DNA from: Ciona savignyi
Taxonomy: Eukaryota; Chordata; Ascidiacea; Phlebobranchia; Cionidae
Reading direction: 5' to 3'
Length of the DNA stretch: 64,000 nt
Assembly: GCA_000149265.1 (NCBI GenBank)
Contig: CH001992.1
Span: forward strand, 847,371 to 911,370
Made by a program: the position numbers and the translations under genes. Below are positions 11,501-22,670 of the stretch, one piece after another; the stretch's first letter is position 1, and the number at the start of each line of letters is the position of its first letter. The notes under the pieces are model-generated. The model saw only the letters and a program-made list of their open reading frames with translations. It had not been told where the DNA came from and did not search any database.

Positions 11501-14500
11501 CATTGTCATACCAGTGAGTCATATGATGAGATTTGTAAACCATTCTATTAGTCTCGTTTTTTTTTTGTACAGGAGTTCATTGTGATCTAGATTTAATACC
11601 TCGCTGTGAAGCGTGAAGCTTTAACTAAGTGAAAAATGACGCCAAATGTGACCCGACACTCCCCCACCGTTCTTTTAATAATACTACTGTGTTAAAACTT
11701 TACTTTATCGCGTGTATAAATTGAAATGACAACGGATGTTATTGTTATTAGTTTAAAACCAGAAGGTTCCGACTCATCCGGCAAAGTAGTCGGACAGCTA
11801 TGTTCGGCCGCATATGATTCGTATGAACACCTGGAATAATTCGTTATCCGGCTGTATTTTTTATTAGTTCCAATTTAATCGCGTTCGTCTTATCAGCGTT
11901 AGTATCCGGCATATTCAGCACAATTTGCCTGTGAAGGCTTCCTACTCCCAGGGATGGTCACATATTCGAGTTCCAATATTGTTTACCTTTCATGTTTAAT
12001 GTACTAACGTTTTCTTTCTTTTGCAGAACCTCGCACAACGAACTGGAAAAAAACAGGTGGGCGAACTTTCTATTTAATTATTTGAACACAAGTTTATGTC
12101 CCCCGATCGCTGCCGTTTGATAAACCGCCAGGTTGTAAAATTCGATGCAACAAATATGGGCCATATATGTATTGGCAATGCAACACCTCGTTCGTCGGTC
12201 ATAGCCATGCGTCGTAAACCAAGTGGCCCGTATTGGCAGCTCTGGGCGCCGCCATCTTAGTCACATGGTATACACGTGACAATACGACGCTGCAACGTCA
12301 CAATGCGGCCTATATTGAGATGACGAGTCTATTGATTTGCGAACAAAGCGCGATAGAAGAGACTCGGTTTGCTGAACTAATTATACATACTCATACTGGC
12401 ATTGTTTTTTTAACAATATGGCAGTGTTTCGTGATCAATTTCTTCCCGACAATGACGAGTGTTGTAAGGTCGCGTAGAATTTAGGCATCACTGGGAATCC
12501 TCAAAAGAAGTGGGCAAGCGTAGCACAATTGTTCCGCGATACACCTTTGTCCCCGTTCATTATTTCGCGTTTCCATTTTTAAACCCGTCAATAACACCCT
12601 AGCAACAAAGAAAGTCTAGGCTGGTGGTATTATGTTATAACTTTTACATGAGTTTTTGTTTAATCAGTCCGAATTCTATTATGGTGTTTTGGCGAACAAC
12701 TTGCAAAACAACTTCACTCGGAGTTTCCAACGCAAAAAAACAAGCGCAAGTAATGCGTTAGCTTTCAAACGATCCGTCGTATTTTTTGTTGTTTGTGAGG
12801 TCACCAAACGCACCCAATGTGCAGCACACACACTGGTTTGTAATTTTCAAGTTTAACACTTTAAGATTTTAAAACTTTTCTGCGAGTAATAATTGAATTA
12901 ATTTACCCAAGTAATTTGTAATTCAAACAAAGCAATTATGTTTATATTGATGCGTAAATTCCAGTTGATCGCCCAGAAAAGTTTAAAATATTTCGGAAAC
13001 CGCGACGCGTGTTTTGAACGTCTGGATATTCTCCTTGACTTTAAAATGGTTGCCGCCTGAATCCGTTAAGTTCCGGATGGCAGCCCGCGATCGAAAACAT
13101 GAGTAACCTCCGACGAGTTCAACCTTGCGAAGTCGACCTACTTACATGTTGCACGCTTCAACAGTCGCCAACGTTTTGTTTTTGCGCATCAACATTTTAA
13201 GTCAAGTGCTACGCTTTTTCGGCGCTTAAATATAGCGATGAGTGGTTTGTTGTTGGCACGTGTGCGCACTACTACATCGCTTGCGGAGTAATTCAATTAC
13301 GGGACGCTTCCTAAATGGCCCCAGCGGCCTTACAAATGACCGGTCTGTCTATGGACAATAGTGTCCTACGACATCTATAAACAACGTTCCGGGCATACGG
13401 GGCGTGGTTACGCAGCTAAAGTTGTCTTTTAACCAATAGAAATGGCGCATTTATTCTCTCTATTTGCGCACGAACAGCTGATTGTCGCTGCTCTTTGTTC
13501 TCTCCCTTTCTCTTCGCACACGCGTTGGTAAAGCCACTATCCCGACTCTCTCTTTTATTTCCAACTTCGCATACTTCCTCGAGCGCTCTCAAAGCAACCC
13601 ACTGAGCCATAGAAGCCACATTTCCTATCGTTGTAGCTTTGATGCCTTCCAACGTTGCAAATCGTCTGCATTCTTTGCACTAACAGGCTGTTTATTATTT
13701 TGATGCACTCAACCAATTTACCAGGCTGTAACTACCTGTTCGCGCAGCTGTGATTTACTCAGCGACATGCATTTAATGTACTTTGCAAGATCATATCTCA
13801 CAGCCTGCCTGGTCATTAAAATTTACTGAATAGTAGATAAAAATAAAAAAATATATTAAATATACTAGTTATATTATTCAAATTTTTGAATTTAAACATA
13901 TACTGTATTATATTGTTGTTGTATGTTCAACATTTAACCAAGAATGTTACTTTTAGACGTGCACATCTACGAAACTGCCTTGATGGTTTAAAAGCAATAG
14001 TTCCATTGAACCAAGACTCCACCCGCCATACAACACTTGGTTTGCTAACCCAAGCTCGAACTTTAATAGAAGTGAGTAAAATTTACTCTAAAATAACTTG
14101 TTTGGTTGGAGCAGAAATATAAAAATCTGTATTATCAGAATTTGAAACGAGATCGAAAGCATGTGGTTGGAGAGAAGTTAAAGTTGGAAGAGGAGAGAAA
14201 TACCCTTCGCCAGCGCCTTCATCAGTTGGAGATTTCCCGACGCCGTAGGGACTCTACAGGATCCTCATGGTCATCTGGACGTTCAGAATCATCAAATGAC
14301 TCTGACAAAGGTGATTATAAAATGTCCAGACCAAGACTTTGTTTAGGATTTTCGTTCTGAAACTTTTCCAGTTGTTTTATGTTCCAAACTCACCATAGTT
14401 AAGATTGTTTTTTCAGCAGTTGTGAATTGTAATGCTTATATTGAAATTCGTTGCAGATGAAGAAATTATTGATGTGACGGACATAAGTGAAGCATCCGAG

Positions 14501-14608
14501 ACCTTGCGGGCTTTGCAATCATCGGTTCGACCAAACCTGATAACAATCAATGTTCCGAAAGCTCTCAGCCTCTCGTCGCGTGTCAAACAAGCCAAGATTG
14601 CCACATAG
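8544..14608 (+). CDS. MXD1: MXD/MAD-family bHLH-zip transcriptional repressor
   Basis: Six exons: 8544-8628, 8819-8906, 12027-12056 (only 30 bp), 13957-14071, 14115-14310, 14457-14608; 221 residues, the same length as human MXD1. MXD proteins pair with MAX on CACGTG E-boxes and recruit SIN3/HDAC, opposing MYC. Visible domains: a SIN3-interaction helix near residues 8-20 ([12 protein letters not shown]), the family's EHGYA after it, a basic region ([14 protein letters not shown]) at about 60-73, helix-loop-helix to about 106 ([10 protein letters not shown], then [11 protein letters not shown]), and a leucine zipper ([20 protein letters not shown]). The tail is Ser/Asp-rich. The basic region is split over three exons through the 30-bp exon 3. 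The symbol is a family label, as one gene may stand for MXD1-4/MXI1. Introns 2 and 3 are long (3.1 and 1.9 kb) and hold four CACGTG sites. Confidence 0.93.
8907..12026 (+). other. MXD intron 2, no embedded gene
   Basis: A 3.1-kb intron, richer in GC than the flanks between about 9.3 and 11 kb. I see CACGTG E-boxes at 9932-9937 and 10536-10541 and CRE-like TGACGTCA elements near 9647 and 10919. No repeat of the common SINE and no coding exon recognised. Confidence 0.5.
12057..13956 (+). other. MXD intron 3, no embedded gene
   Basis: A 1.9-kb intron with CACGTG at 12273-12278 and 13257-13262, and an ACCAATAG (CCAAT-type) element near 13432 beside a GGGCGTGG motif (about 13400). No coding exon or known repeat seen. 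Confidence 0.45.
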
Positions 14609-16030
14609 TCCCGCCACATACTCTCCATGTAAACAATGACTGTGTTCCACTTGCTTTTCCGACAGCACCGACATTTAGGCAAATTTTTTAGCAAATTTTA
14701 TTAAGAGTAAGCATAAGTTTTATGAATTTGGTAATGATTGTGCGAATGAGAAAAGGACTTGGTTGACAGTCATGTTTGGTTGTGGACGGGACCATCTACC
14801 TCGATGTGCTTACTTGCTCATACAGAAGTTGAATTAAGATTTCCTCCAAACATTTATGAAGGTGCTGGCATCCATGGAAAACCTAAGTGTTTTAACAACA
14901 AAAACAACTTGGTCTTTACTAACCTACTTTTGCACCTTCAGAATCAATGGGATTAAAGGATTGAATGCTTAATTTGGCCCTATTTTTAAAAATGTTTGTT
15001 CTTGGTCACCACTGTGACTTTCAACTTTATCCAAATTCTATTTTTGTGCTGATTATTTCACTCAAATTGCACGTGTCCTGAGCAAATTGATAATTTTTCG
15101 CGATTTTAAAACGTAAATTCCATTTAAATATTGTTCGGCTTCACCAAATTTTCCATCCAATTATGCAAAATAACTTCATAAAAAGAATCAATCCCTGTCA
15201 TATTCAGGGTGCGTGCCAGCTATGCATATTACACCACTACAGCTCAAACGAGCGGCCTTTCCTTGTTATCAGCCCAGTGAACTTCCATTTAAACGTCGCA
15301 TGCAAAGACGCATTTTAAAAATCTACTGTCGCATCCTTACTGTGGCGCAAAAATGAAATTAATCCGAGAATATTTGGTGTTAACGCCAGCATACCTGCCC
15401 TAATGCTTGCGCAATATATTTGTAAATTTTAACTTTTCTGTTGTTTTGGAGTTTACCTTGTCAGATTTCTATACTGATGCTACATCTTTCTATGTGATTA
15501 ATTTATTCCTCATAAACCTTTCAATGAAATTTTTATAAGATGAAAATTGTTCTTACCGTGATTCTGTTTCGTGCGAAACAAATTACTCTCCCTGAATGAG
15601 AGTGTATGTAAATGTTCTTATGAAATTTATTTTTTGATATCTTTACAATGTCCTGTGTACATTCTCTTCTACCCGTGCTCTGTATATTTACCCGTGGGAA
15701 AACTTTGGTAAAAAGGTTAAAACTGTACTCAGGTATACACGTTTCACTAGTGTTGTAAACGGTTTGTTATAAATCCCCCATTGTAAAAGCTCTTAAAATC
15801 CTACACGAGCCCACGAGCAATCTATAAGGTTTTTAGTGAAGCTTGATCTGAAGCATGTATGCGCTGATTCTCAACGCAATTGGTTCCCTTGTATTGTAGT
15901 ATTAATCACTAAGCTGATTCACAAATCTACGAGCTACTAGTAACATAGTAATATATAAATATATATATTTAAATTATAAGTCATTGTTCCTTGTATATCG
16001 TGGGCTTGAATAAAGTTTTATTAAATTCCC
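14609..16030 (+). other. Probable long 3' UTR of the MXD gene, with poly(A) signal
   Basis: No reading frame of note follows the MXD stop. The region is AT-rich and the first clear AATAAA downstream is at 16009-16014, giving a 3' UTR of about 1.4 kb if used. A short (TA)n run follows at about 16079-16090. The extent is inferred. Confidence 0.45.
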
Positions 16031-16342
16031 AATTTAAACCTGGGTGTTAACAGATTAGTAGTTTTAGTGGCCCTATTGTATATATATATAGCTATTGTAC
16101 ATAACCTGTCTCGTTCTTTTCTGTACTGGTTGTAATAATATTGCCGCGTCGAAAGCATAAACTTTATTTCAGTTACACTGTGTTCTGTTTCTTTGAATTT
16201 ATCTAAGGTACAATTTACAGAGAAAATAGTCTAAAAATTTTAAGGCAGTTTTGTTAAATGGGATAGATAACCAATGCGTACACAATTAAACCAAAAAGAT
16301 TTATCTGTTTTAAACGAATCTGATAGCAATTTAGGTCGGTAA

Positions 16343-16550
16343 GGATAGGATATATTCATGTTTATATTGCAGTATGTTGTATATATAATACACACGTTTC
16401 TTCAATTTAGTAGAACCCATTAATCCTCTGGGTTAAGGCAATGTCCGTTAAGTTGCCTTGCACAAAGACACAACCGACTAGCAAGAGATCAGTTTCAAAT
16501 CTGCAACCTTCCGGTTGAAAGGCGTTGCACTAAACCACCCAACTAATCGG
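16343..16550 (-). repeat. tRNA-derived SINE (minus), internally shortened
   Basis: Starts with the reverse tail (GGATAGGATATATTCATG) and ends with the reverse tRNA-like head. The central CCGGTAACCC to TTTTCCC part is deleted. It forms a head-to-head pair with the next copy across a spacer of about 7 bp. Confidence 0.85.
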
Positions 16551-16557
16551 ACATTTC

Positions 16558-16853
16558 GGTCGGTTGGTGTAGCGGTTAAGTGCGACGCCTTTCAATCGAA
16601 AGGTTGCAGATGCAAAACTGATCGGTAGATAGTCGGTTGTGTCCTTGGGCAAGGCACTTTACGGACATTGCCTGAACCTAGCGGATTAATGGGTTCTACC
16701 AAATTGAAGGAACGTGTCTATCATATATCATATACAAAACACTGCAATAGCTCCGGTAACCCGACGATGGGCGTGAGGTGATCTAACGATTGCCCGTGTG
16801 TTAACCCACTTGGTTTTCCCATTCATGCGGATAAACATGAATATCCTATCCCC
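16558..16853 (+). repeat. tRNA-derived SINE, near full length (reference copy)
   Basis: Best complete copy in the window. The head holds an A-box-like TGTAGCGGTTAAG (about 16568) and a decayed B box about 40 bp later, then the body with CCTTGGGCAAGGCAC and GGATTAATGGGTTCTACC, and the 3' end GATAAACATGAATATCCTATCC. The layout (RNA polymerase III head plus a non-tRNA body and a short repeated tail) is that of a tRNA-derived SINE moved by a LINE. Confidence 0.9.
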
Positions 16854-17045
16854 TACATTTGCGGAAGAAAACGCCTCACTAAAGGGGATTGGTAAGACTG
16901 CGGAAGTTGTTACTGCGAAGCAGAAATCTACGTCATGTAATAAAATAAACCCATTGTCAAGTACAACTAATACAATTTTCTAATTAAGTAAGCTTGGAGT
17001 AGTATTAAGTTTAACCTAAGAGTTTCAAGTTTAAATGTGGTCATT

Positions 17046-17265
17046 AACTTATCGGTTGTGTCATTTGGGAAGGCAATAAACGGACATCGCCTAAGTCAAG
17101 TGCATTAATGCGTTTTAGTTTCGCTAATATAGACTGAAACCTCTCAATCATACACAACATGTGCAATAGCTTAGGTAACACGAAGGTGATGCGAGGGGAT
17201 CTTACGATGTTCCTGTGGCACGCGCCTTGCATTTTACTATTTAAGTGGATAAACATGAATATCCC
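17046..17265 (+). repeat. Degraded SINE, head missing
   Basis: Shares TCGGTTGTGTC, GGCAATAAACGGACATCGCCT and the tail GATAAACATGAATATCCC with the reference copy, with many substitutions, so it is old. Confidence 0.75.
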
Positions 17266-17442
17266 AATTATTGAAAGACACGGAACTTCGTTTTTCGTTT
17301 ATCCACCGAGCTAACTTGTCCGTCAGCTTGAACTTGTAAAATATCCTAAGCCCAATATAAGAATTTATTGTAGCAATTTTCGAGCCGGGTGACGAGGATG
17401 TCGGTGTGCGATATATCGCAAACATTGTTGTTGTTCATATAG

Positions 17443-17735
17443 GAGAGGATATTTATGTTTTAAATCGGTAAAAGAAAAAAAACGCCAAAGAGGTATTACA
17501 CAGGTAAAAAAATCCTACCTGAGGAGCAGCGTCGGGTTGACTAGGCTATATCAGAGTGTTGTGTATGATTGATTTGTTCCCTAAGTTTTATTAAAACCGA
17601 TTTGTTTACTGGGTTCGAAGATGTGCTCAGATGCTTGCCAATGAACAAAACCAACGAGTTTGCGATTATTTTCGAGCTTGCAACCCGGATCCAAGTCTAC
17701 TTACCAACTTGCTTAGCTAATCGACCGAACAGTTA
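17443..17735 (-). repeat. Degraded SINE (minus)
   Basis: The reverse tail starts at about 17443 (AGGAGAGGATATTTATG). The matching body follows (GTCGGGTTGAC, GTGTTGTGTATGAT, ACCAACGAG) and it ends at a decayed head. Fourth SINE within 1.4 kb. Confidence 0.7.
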
Positions 17736-19231
17736 CCACCATAGTCGCATCAGCATTAGGCCATCCGTGGTACAATATTGCTAATTTAGCTCAGACAAGA
17801 CAATTTTATAAGTTTTATCGCAACATGTGATAACTAAAGTAAAGGTACGCAGATTTAAAGCGAGATCATGTGTTTTACGAGATATGTTTGAGTTCAATTA
17901 CCATCTTAGATTCACAAAATATTCCTCCGCTAACTGTACACTGACATTATAAACTTAAATTTGACTATAGCTGCGCGTGAAGGTTCACCTTGCAAGGAAT
18001 CGGGCGAGACTTATAAATCAGCTGCGGGTTTAATTCACTTCTCACTTGTCACCTTAATATAGCTCTTTATAGTATTCCTAATTGTCAACGGTTTGAGGAG
18101 GCGTTCACCTAATTATTCTACCTATCTCTCCAATGCGAACTGACCTCACAAAAACAGCTGTCACTCAAAATCCTATATGGGAAGTCTTACATTTTTTTAC
18201 AATTTAAAATTGAATTTTGTATCTGCAACCTAAAATCAAAACCTTTCAAAATGTTACAATTCACCCCATACCCCTTCGTACATCGGCAACTTTTTTTCAG
18301 CAGATGCACAATCAACACCTTTATTTCCAAAACCACCGCTTCGCTATTACAAAACTTTACAGCTAAACGAGAACACCGACGCACAGCCTAGCACATGCTG
18401 CTTCCAACCAAAACTAATGGGGAATCACCACACTTACAATAGCTAGTTACTCAGCAAAACACATAATATCCCTGATCTTTAAGTGAAACATTCACTTTGG
18501 TATGCAAAAAATAACACAATAAAAAAACAAATATAAAAGCTTTTAAATTTTTAACTCGATTGATTTTTTTTTGTTTTTTTGCATTGGTAAACAAAGGGCT
18601 AAGTATTTATATCGGTGTCAAACATGTGTTTAACCACCCAGCTTGAAAAACACGCTGTGTATGCCAAATATTTATGAAAGCATGGCTGGTCACTAATTTG
18701 TATATTTTATACACCGAGTGTAGTTTGATTTGCAAGCAGAAAGAAATGCTGGTTTCCCTGAGTTAACAACCCAGACTTGTTTTCGATGGTAAGTTAAAGA
18801 ACTATATTAACACCTCCTGCATAAAAGTACGTTAAAAAAACAATAAATAGGCCTACACGTTACATACCCCTTAGTTAAAAACTATAAAAACCCGCTAAAA
18901 CAAACATTGACCCAGAAAATTGCAAGCCTATCAAAGTAATAATTCAAGGGCAAATCTAAATTTTTAGTCTATTGCGTTTGCATTTTTTTATTTTCTTCTG
19001 TTTGGTACAACATTTGTTAACTTACTTTCCTTTAAATCTACTTAAATTGCAGCCTGGCGCAATAATGATCAAAAGAACTTAATTTCACAGAAAAATGTTC
19101 AGTTCGGTTTTAAAAACTAAAAGGAAACATGTAATCTAACAAATCTTAAAGTTTTAATTTAATTTGATTTAGACGACATGACATGCTTGTCAAGCGTTTA
19201 CTTCGTGTTCTTGGCGGTATATTGCTTCTCC
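17736..19231. other. Intergenic, nothing recognised
   Basis: AT-rich non-coding DNA. ACTTATAAATCAGC near 18010 resembles a TATA box but no gene follows it on either strand. Confidence 0.4.
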
Positions 19232-19491
19232 TTTCAGCCGACAGGTTGCAGATTCGAAACTTGTCGCTATAGCGAGTCGGTTGTGTTCTTGGGCAAGGCA
19301 CGTGAAATGACATTGCCCGAACTCAATGGACAATGGGTTTTACCAAATTAAAGAAATAACGCTCATACACATCTCACTACAATAGCTTCGGTAACCCGAC
19401 AGTGGGCGCGGAGTGCTGATCTGACGATTGCCCGTGTGTTAACGTCTCTTGCGTTATACCGTCTCGGGGATAAACATAATTATCCTATCCT
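19232..19491 (+). repeat. tRNA-derived SINE
   Basis: Retains a good B-box-like GGTTGCAGATTCGAAAC (about 19243), the GGGCAAGGCAC block, ACGATTGCCCGTGTGTTAACG and a tail ending in TATCCTATCC. Confidence 0.82.
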
Positions 19492-19989
19492 TCGTTGATT
19501 ACTGATCTGATATCATGACTTTTTGTTGTTTCTTCGCCCTCTTTCGTGCGTTGTACGATGCGCTTTGATGCTGCTGCTTACCACTCTATGGATTGTTATT
19601 GTAGCTTTTGAATTCTCCGAGTCGTCCTCATACGACTTTACTTCTAGACTCGTGAGACTTTAAATTTTAAAACGCTGCGGCATTCGAAACATTGAATTTT
19701 ATATGCGATACATTTTCTACCTCCTACTTAGAATTTATTTAAACAAGTTTCGCATTCAAAATGTGGTTTTTACGCACATGTTTGATTAATTGGACCTGGT
19801 AATACTGCATAGGTTAACAGCAACCTTCTTTATATAATTATACATCAATTTATTATTCTGACGCTTTCTAAAGTACTACTCTGTTTTGAATTGCATGAGA
19901 TGTTTTATTTCACAACACAAAGTGATAGAAATATTGGTTAGTATTAAGCTAAATAACGATTTTATAAGGATAAGGGTACATAATAACGT

Positions 19990-20904
19990 TTAGTAAGAAA
20001 TAGGGTCAGCATTAATGCCCCACTTGTCAACGAAATGGGCATGATGTTGCTTTATAAGGCTGTCAGATAGCGCAAGCTCACGGTACATCACAAAGTCGCC
20101 GATTGCTCCTTTCAGTGGCATGAGTCCACGAGGGTCAAGATCACCAACTACGAAGCGGACGTCGCCTGGAGATGTGCGACTTTGAAACCTGCTCAGAAGC
20201 TTTCCATTGCAGTACACACTGCTAGCTGCTGCGCCTCCCTCCACGTTCCATTGGACACTTAGTACGTTCCATTGGCCAATAGCTCCAGGATTCGCCTTGT
20301 TTGGGAAGTTATTGATCCGGATGTTGTTGTTAGTTGTTCCAGACACCATAAGCGTGCCGTCCGGCATAAAGCAGATGAATTTGTCGAAACCATAATTGTC
20401 GTGCCCAAAAATGCCGTTTCGCACCCAAAGAGTATTGGCATCAAATCCGTCGACCCGGAAAACAATGAAAACCGTAAGCAAATCAGGTTGACCCCTAGCC
20501 GGATTTAAATCAAGATTACCCAGCAGTCTTTTGTTGCTGCGTCCGTCGAAAAGCATGAAGCGGTGTCCATTTTGGCGTGCTTGAGAAAGCACTGGCTGTA
20601 ATGATGCCATGGATTGCGAAACGTGTGTTTGTGACAGTCCTTGATCATATATCTTCGATATTTTGTGAGTTGACTCTGAGAAAACCAAGTCACTGTCCAC
20701 GCGAACATCATAATGCACTAAAGCCTTCGAGTGAATATACTGCGATGTCTGGAGAGCTAATTCTAGCTTCTTCTCGAGGGTGCTGGCACCAGCTTCCGGG
20801 GTATTACCTGATGAGGAATCGCATTGAATGCTGCATTGTTCCAGATTTATCGACCTGCACAAGTCCACAACCATCAATGTGAGAATCAACACGACAAAAT
20901 GCAT
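19990..20904 (-). CDS. Intronless secreted LamG / concanavalin A-like domain protein
   Basis: A single exon of 304 residues. The first ATG is at 20904; the frame is open 17 codons further but only to a TTG. Residues 1-18 (MHFVVLILTLMVVDLCRS) look like a signal peptide. After a Ser/Gln-rich linker, the C-terminal two thirds fit the jelly-roll LamG/concanavalin-like fold seen in many bacterial and animal extracellular proteins: FMLFDGRSNKRLL, TVFIVFRVDG, GQWNVLSVQWN, VYCNGKLLSRF, GAIGDFVMYRELALSDS, then a closing HAHFVDKWGI. Such domains bind sugars or proteins; the ligand here is unknown. A TATA box (TTTATAAA on the minus strand, 21034-21040) lies about 130 bp upstream of the ATG, and AATAAA downstream at about 19905. 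Lack of introns among intron-rich neighbours suggests a retrocopy or transferred gene. I do not recognise an ortholog. Confidence 0.75.
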   Translation of the reverse strand: MHFVVLILTLMVVDLCRSINLEQCSIQCDSSSGNTPEAGASTLEKKLELALQTSQYIHSKALVHYDVRVDSDLVFSESTHKISKIYDQGLSQTHVSQSMASLQPVLSQARQNGHRFMLFDGRSNKRLLGNLDLNPARGQPDLLTVFIVFRVDGFDANTLWVRNGIFGHDNYGFDKFICFMPDGTLMVSGTTNNNIRINNFPNKANPGAIGQWNVLSVQWNVEGGAAASSVYCNGKLLSRFQSRTSPGDVRFVVGDLDPRGLMPLKGAIGDFVMYRELALSDSLIKQHHAHFVDKWGINADPISY

Positions 20905-21033
20905 AATGCAGAATCTGGTGATCGGAAGAAGAATACAACCGAGAACTTTAACCAATGAACTGCAGACGTAGATGTGGTGATGAACTCGCTTTAGCCAGAG
21001 GTATTAAACTGTTTTTCGCTGGGGATTTTTTTT

Positions 21034-21040
21034 TATAAAT
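21034..21040 (-). promoter_or_regulatory. TATA box candidate for the LamG gene
   Basis: On the minus strand the sequence reads TTTATTTATAAAAA, about 130 bp before the LamG start codon. It is the only clear TATA-like element there, so transcription would begin near 21005. Confidence 0.5.
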
Positions 21041-21055
21041 AAACGCCGCTTCCGT

Positions 21056-22497
21056 GCCAATTTCCAGATTGTGCTACGTCAAAGCAATTAAGTTCGTACC
21101 ACATAACAACAATGTTGACTTCATTTTACAATTGCAGTTACTTTCGTAACAGAGTCCCCCTATTTCTGGCACAGGTTTAAAACCTGTAACTGACGTTATC
21201 GTTAAAATATTATATAAATAATTTACTATTTAGACAAGCGGTTCCATAAATATCGGTCGCCTAGACTGTATACTTTCAATAATACTTTTGTTTCTTATTT
21301 CGAGATCTTTTGTTCTATTTCATAGCACGATTTTTTGTTGCATTGCAAGCAGTTCTTTTATTTTTTTGCAGCACATCACAATAATTCTGGTTAATTTGCA
21401 ACGACAAAGAAATCTAAAATCCGGAGGCAAACTCCAAAATGAAAAGATTATCCAATTAAAAAGATTTGGGTTAATGGAATTTTTCTATAAGTGAGCTATA
21501 TAGTTTTAGCAAAAGTGAAAGTTCGCCATCACGACATAAGTTGTGTTTGGGGTGTGTTGTACAACAATGGCGCAATTTGCGAAACATCAAAATGCTATTT
21601 GCAAGAAACGTTTACAGTACAGACTCAGGGCGTCAATTTACACAAGTGGAAGACATCTAAGAAAAGAAATATCAGCACCGAAAGTAATTAACATATTACT
21701 ACAACAGCTATTTATTTAATATGGTTTGCTTGTATTTAAGTAAAAAAAACATGCCGCTTAAAAATCAAATATTTTCTGGCTATAAATGTCTTTGGCCGGT
21801 GTTAGACTGCACGCTAAAATCGTTTGTAACAGCTTTGCTCTTTAAATTTATTCTCGGTTTATTTTATTACGTTATTCAGGAGGTTCAAATAAACATAATA
21901 AACAAGTCAAAAATTAAAACCAAGTAACGGGTTCGTTTTGTTAAACTTTTCCGAACAAGAAATGGGAAAGTATTGGGATTTTTCAATTGCTATTTCCAAG
22001 CTGCAATCAAGGATGAATTGCCGTGTTATTTTCCGAGAAAATTCCATTTGGCAATGGTTTAGTATAAGTGATAATCCAAATCGAATGTTTCCGATCTAAA
22101 ACTCGCTTGTAATTACTTCAATCCTGATAAGGTGAATGTTGACGTTGTTTTTTTGCAATTCCTATTTAGGTCAGCAAACATCACACGTAAGTTTCAAACT
22201 AAAAAATGAGAGCTTCTGCGAAATATAAAGTTAAAGAGAACTTTTTCTGCTAAAATTTATTGTTTTTTTGTGCTGTACTATACCAACAAGGAAAGGCAAA
22301 ATGGTCTACCTGCGCAAAACAGATATATATTTTAATAAAAATAGTTGTAAAATCCCGAAGCAATTACTATAGACGTTACATACCGGAGCCAATATCTACA
22401 AATAATTCATTGTAGGTTAAAAGCAAAAATTGTGACATGTGTAGGTTACCATGCGGCAGGTGGCCCTACCAGCCCAACTACGTCATACTTTTATTTA
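21056..22497. other. Intergenic, nothing recognised
   Basis: AT-rich DNA between the LamG gene promoter and a SINE. The short open frames have no coding character or family match that I know. Confidence 0.4.
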
Positions 22498-22670
22498 CGC
22501 CGACCAGTTAGCTCAATCAGTAAGAGCGTCTGCCACGTAGGCAGTTGAATAGTTGTGGAATCGAGACCAGCCGCTGGCGAGAAGGTTTTGACCTTCTACA
22601 AGGCAACGCGGCGTTGTGTGATAACCATTTACCGATTTTCCTTCAGAAAAAAAACATAAACATCCTATTC
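22498..22670 (+). repeat. Second type of tRNA-derived SINE
   Basis: The head TTAGCTCAATCAGTAAGAGC is a near-consensus polymerase III A box. A CTGCCACGTAGGCAG hairpin stands at the anticodon-arm position and a weak B box (GGAATCGAGACC) follows. The body differs from the common SINE, but the tail (AAACATAAACATCCTATTCC) is the same type, suggesting both use one LINE partner. The arms do not close as a functional tRNA, so it is not called as a tRNA gene. Confidence 0.72.

Noticed and set aside
12233-12484. 83-codon frame in MXD intron 3
   Set aside because: No family resemblance and no splice context; chance frame.
20207-20882. Plus-strand frames across the LamG gene
   Set aside because: Antisense shadows of a well-supported coding exon.
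20905-20955. 17-codon upstream extension of the LamG frame
   Set aside because: It begins at TTG, not ATG; the ATG at 20904 gives a clean signal peptide.
22498-22565. Functional tRNA gene
   Set aside because: Good A box but the T arm and acceptor stem fail, and the sequence continues into a SINE body and tail.
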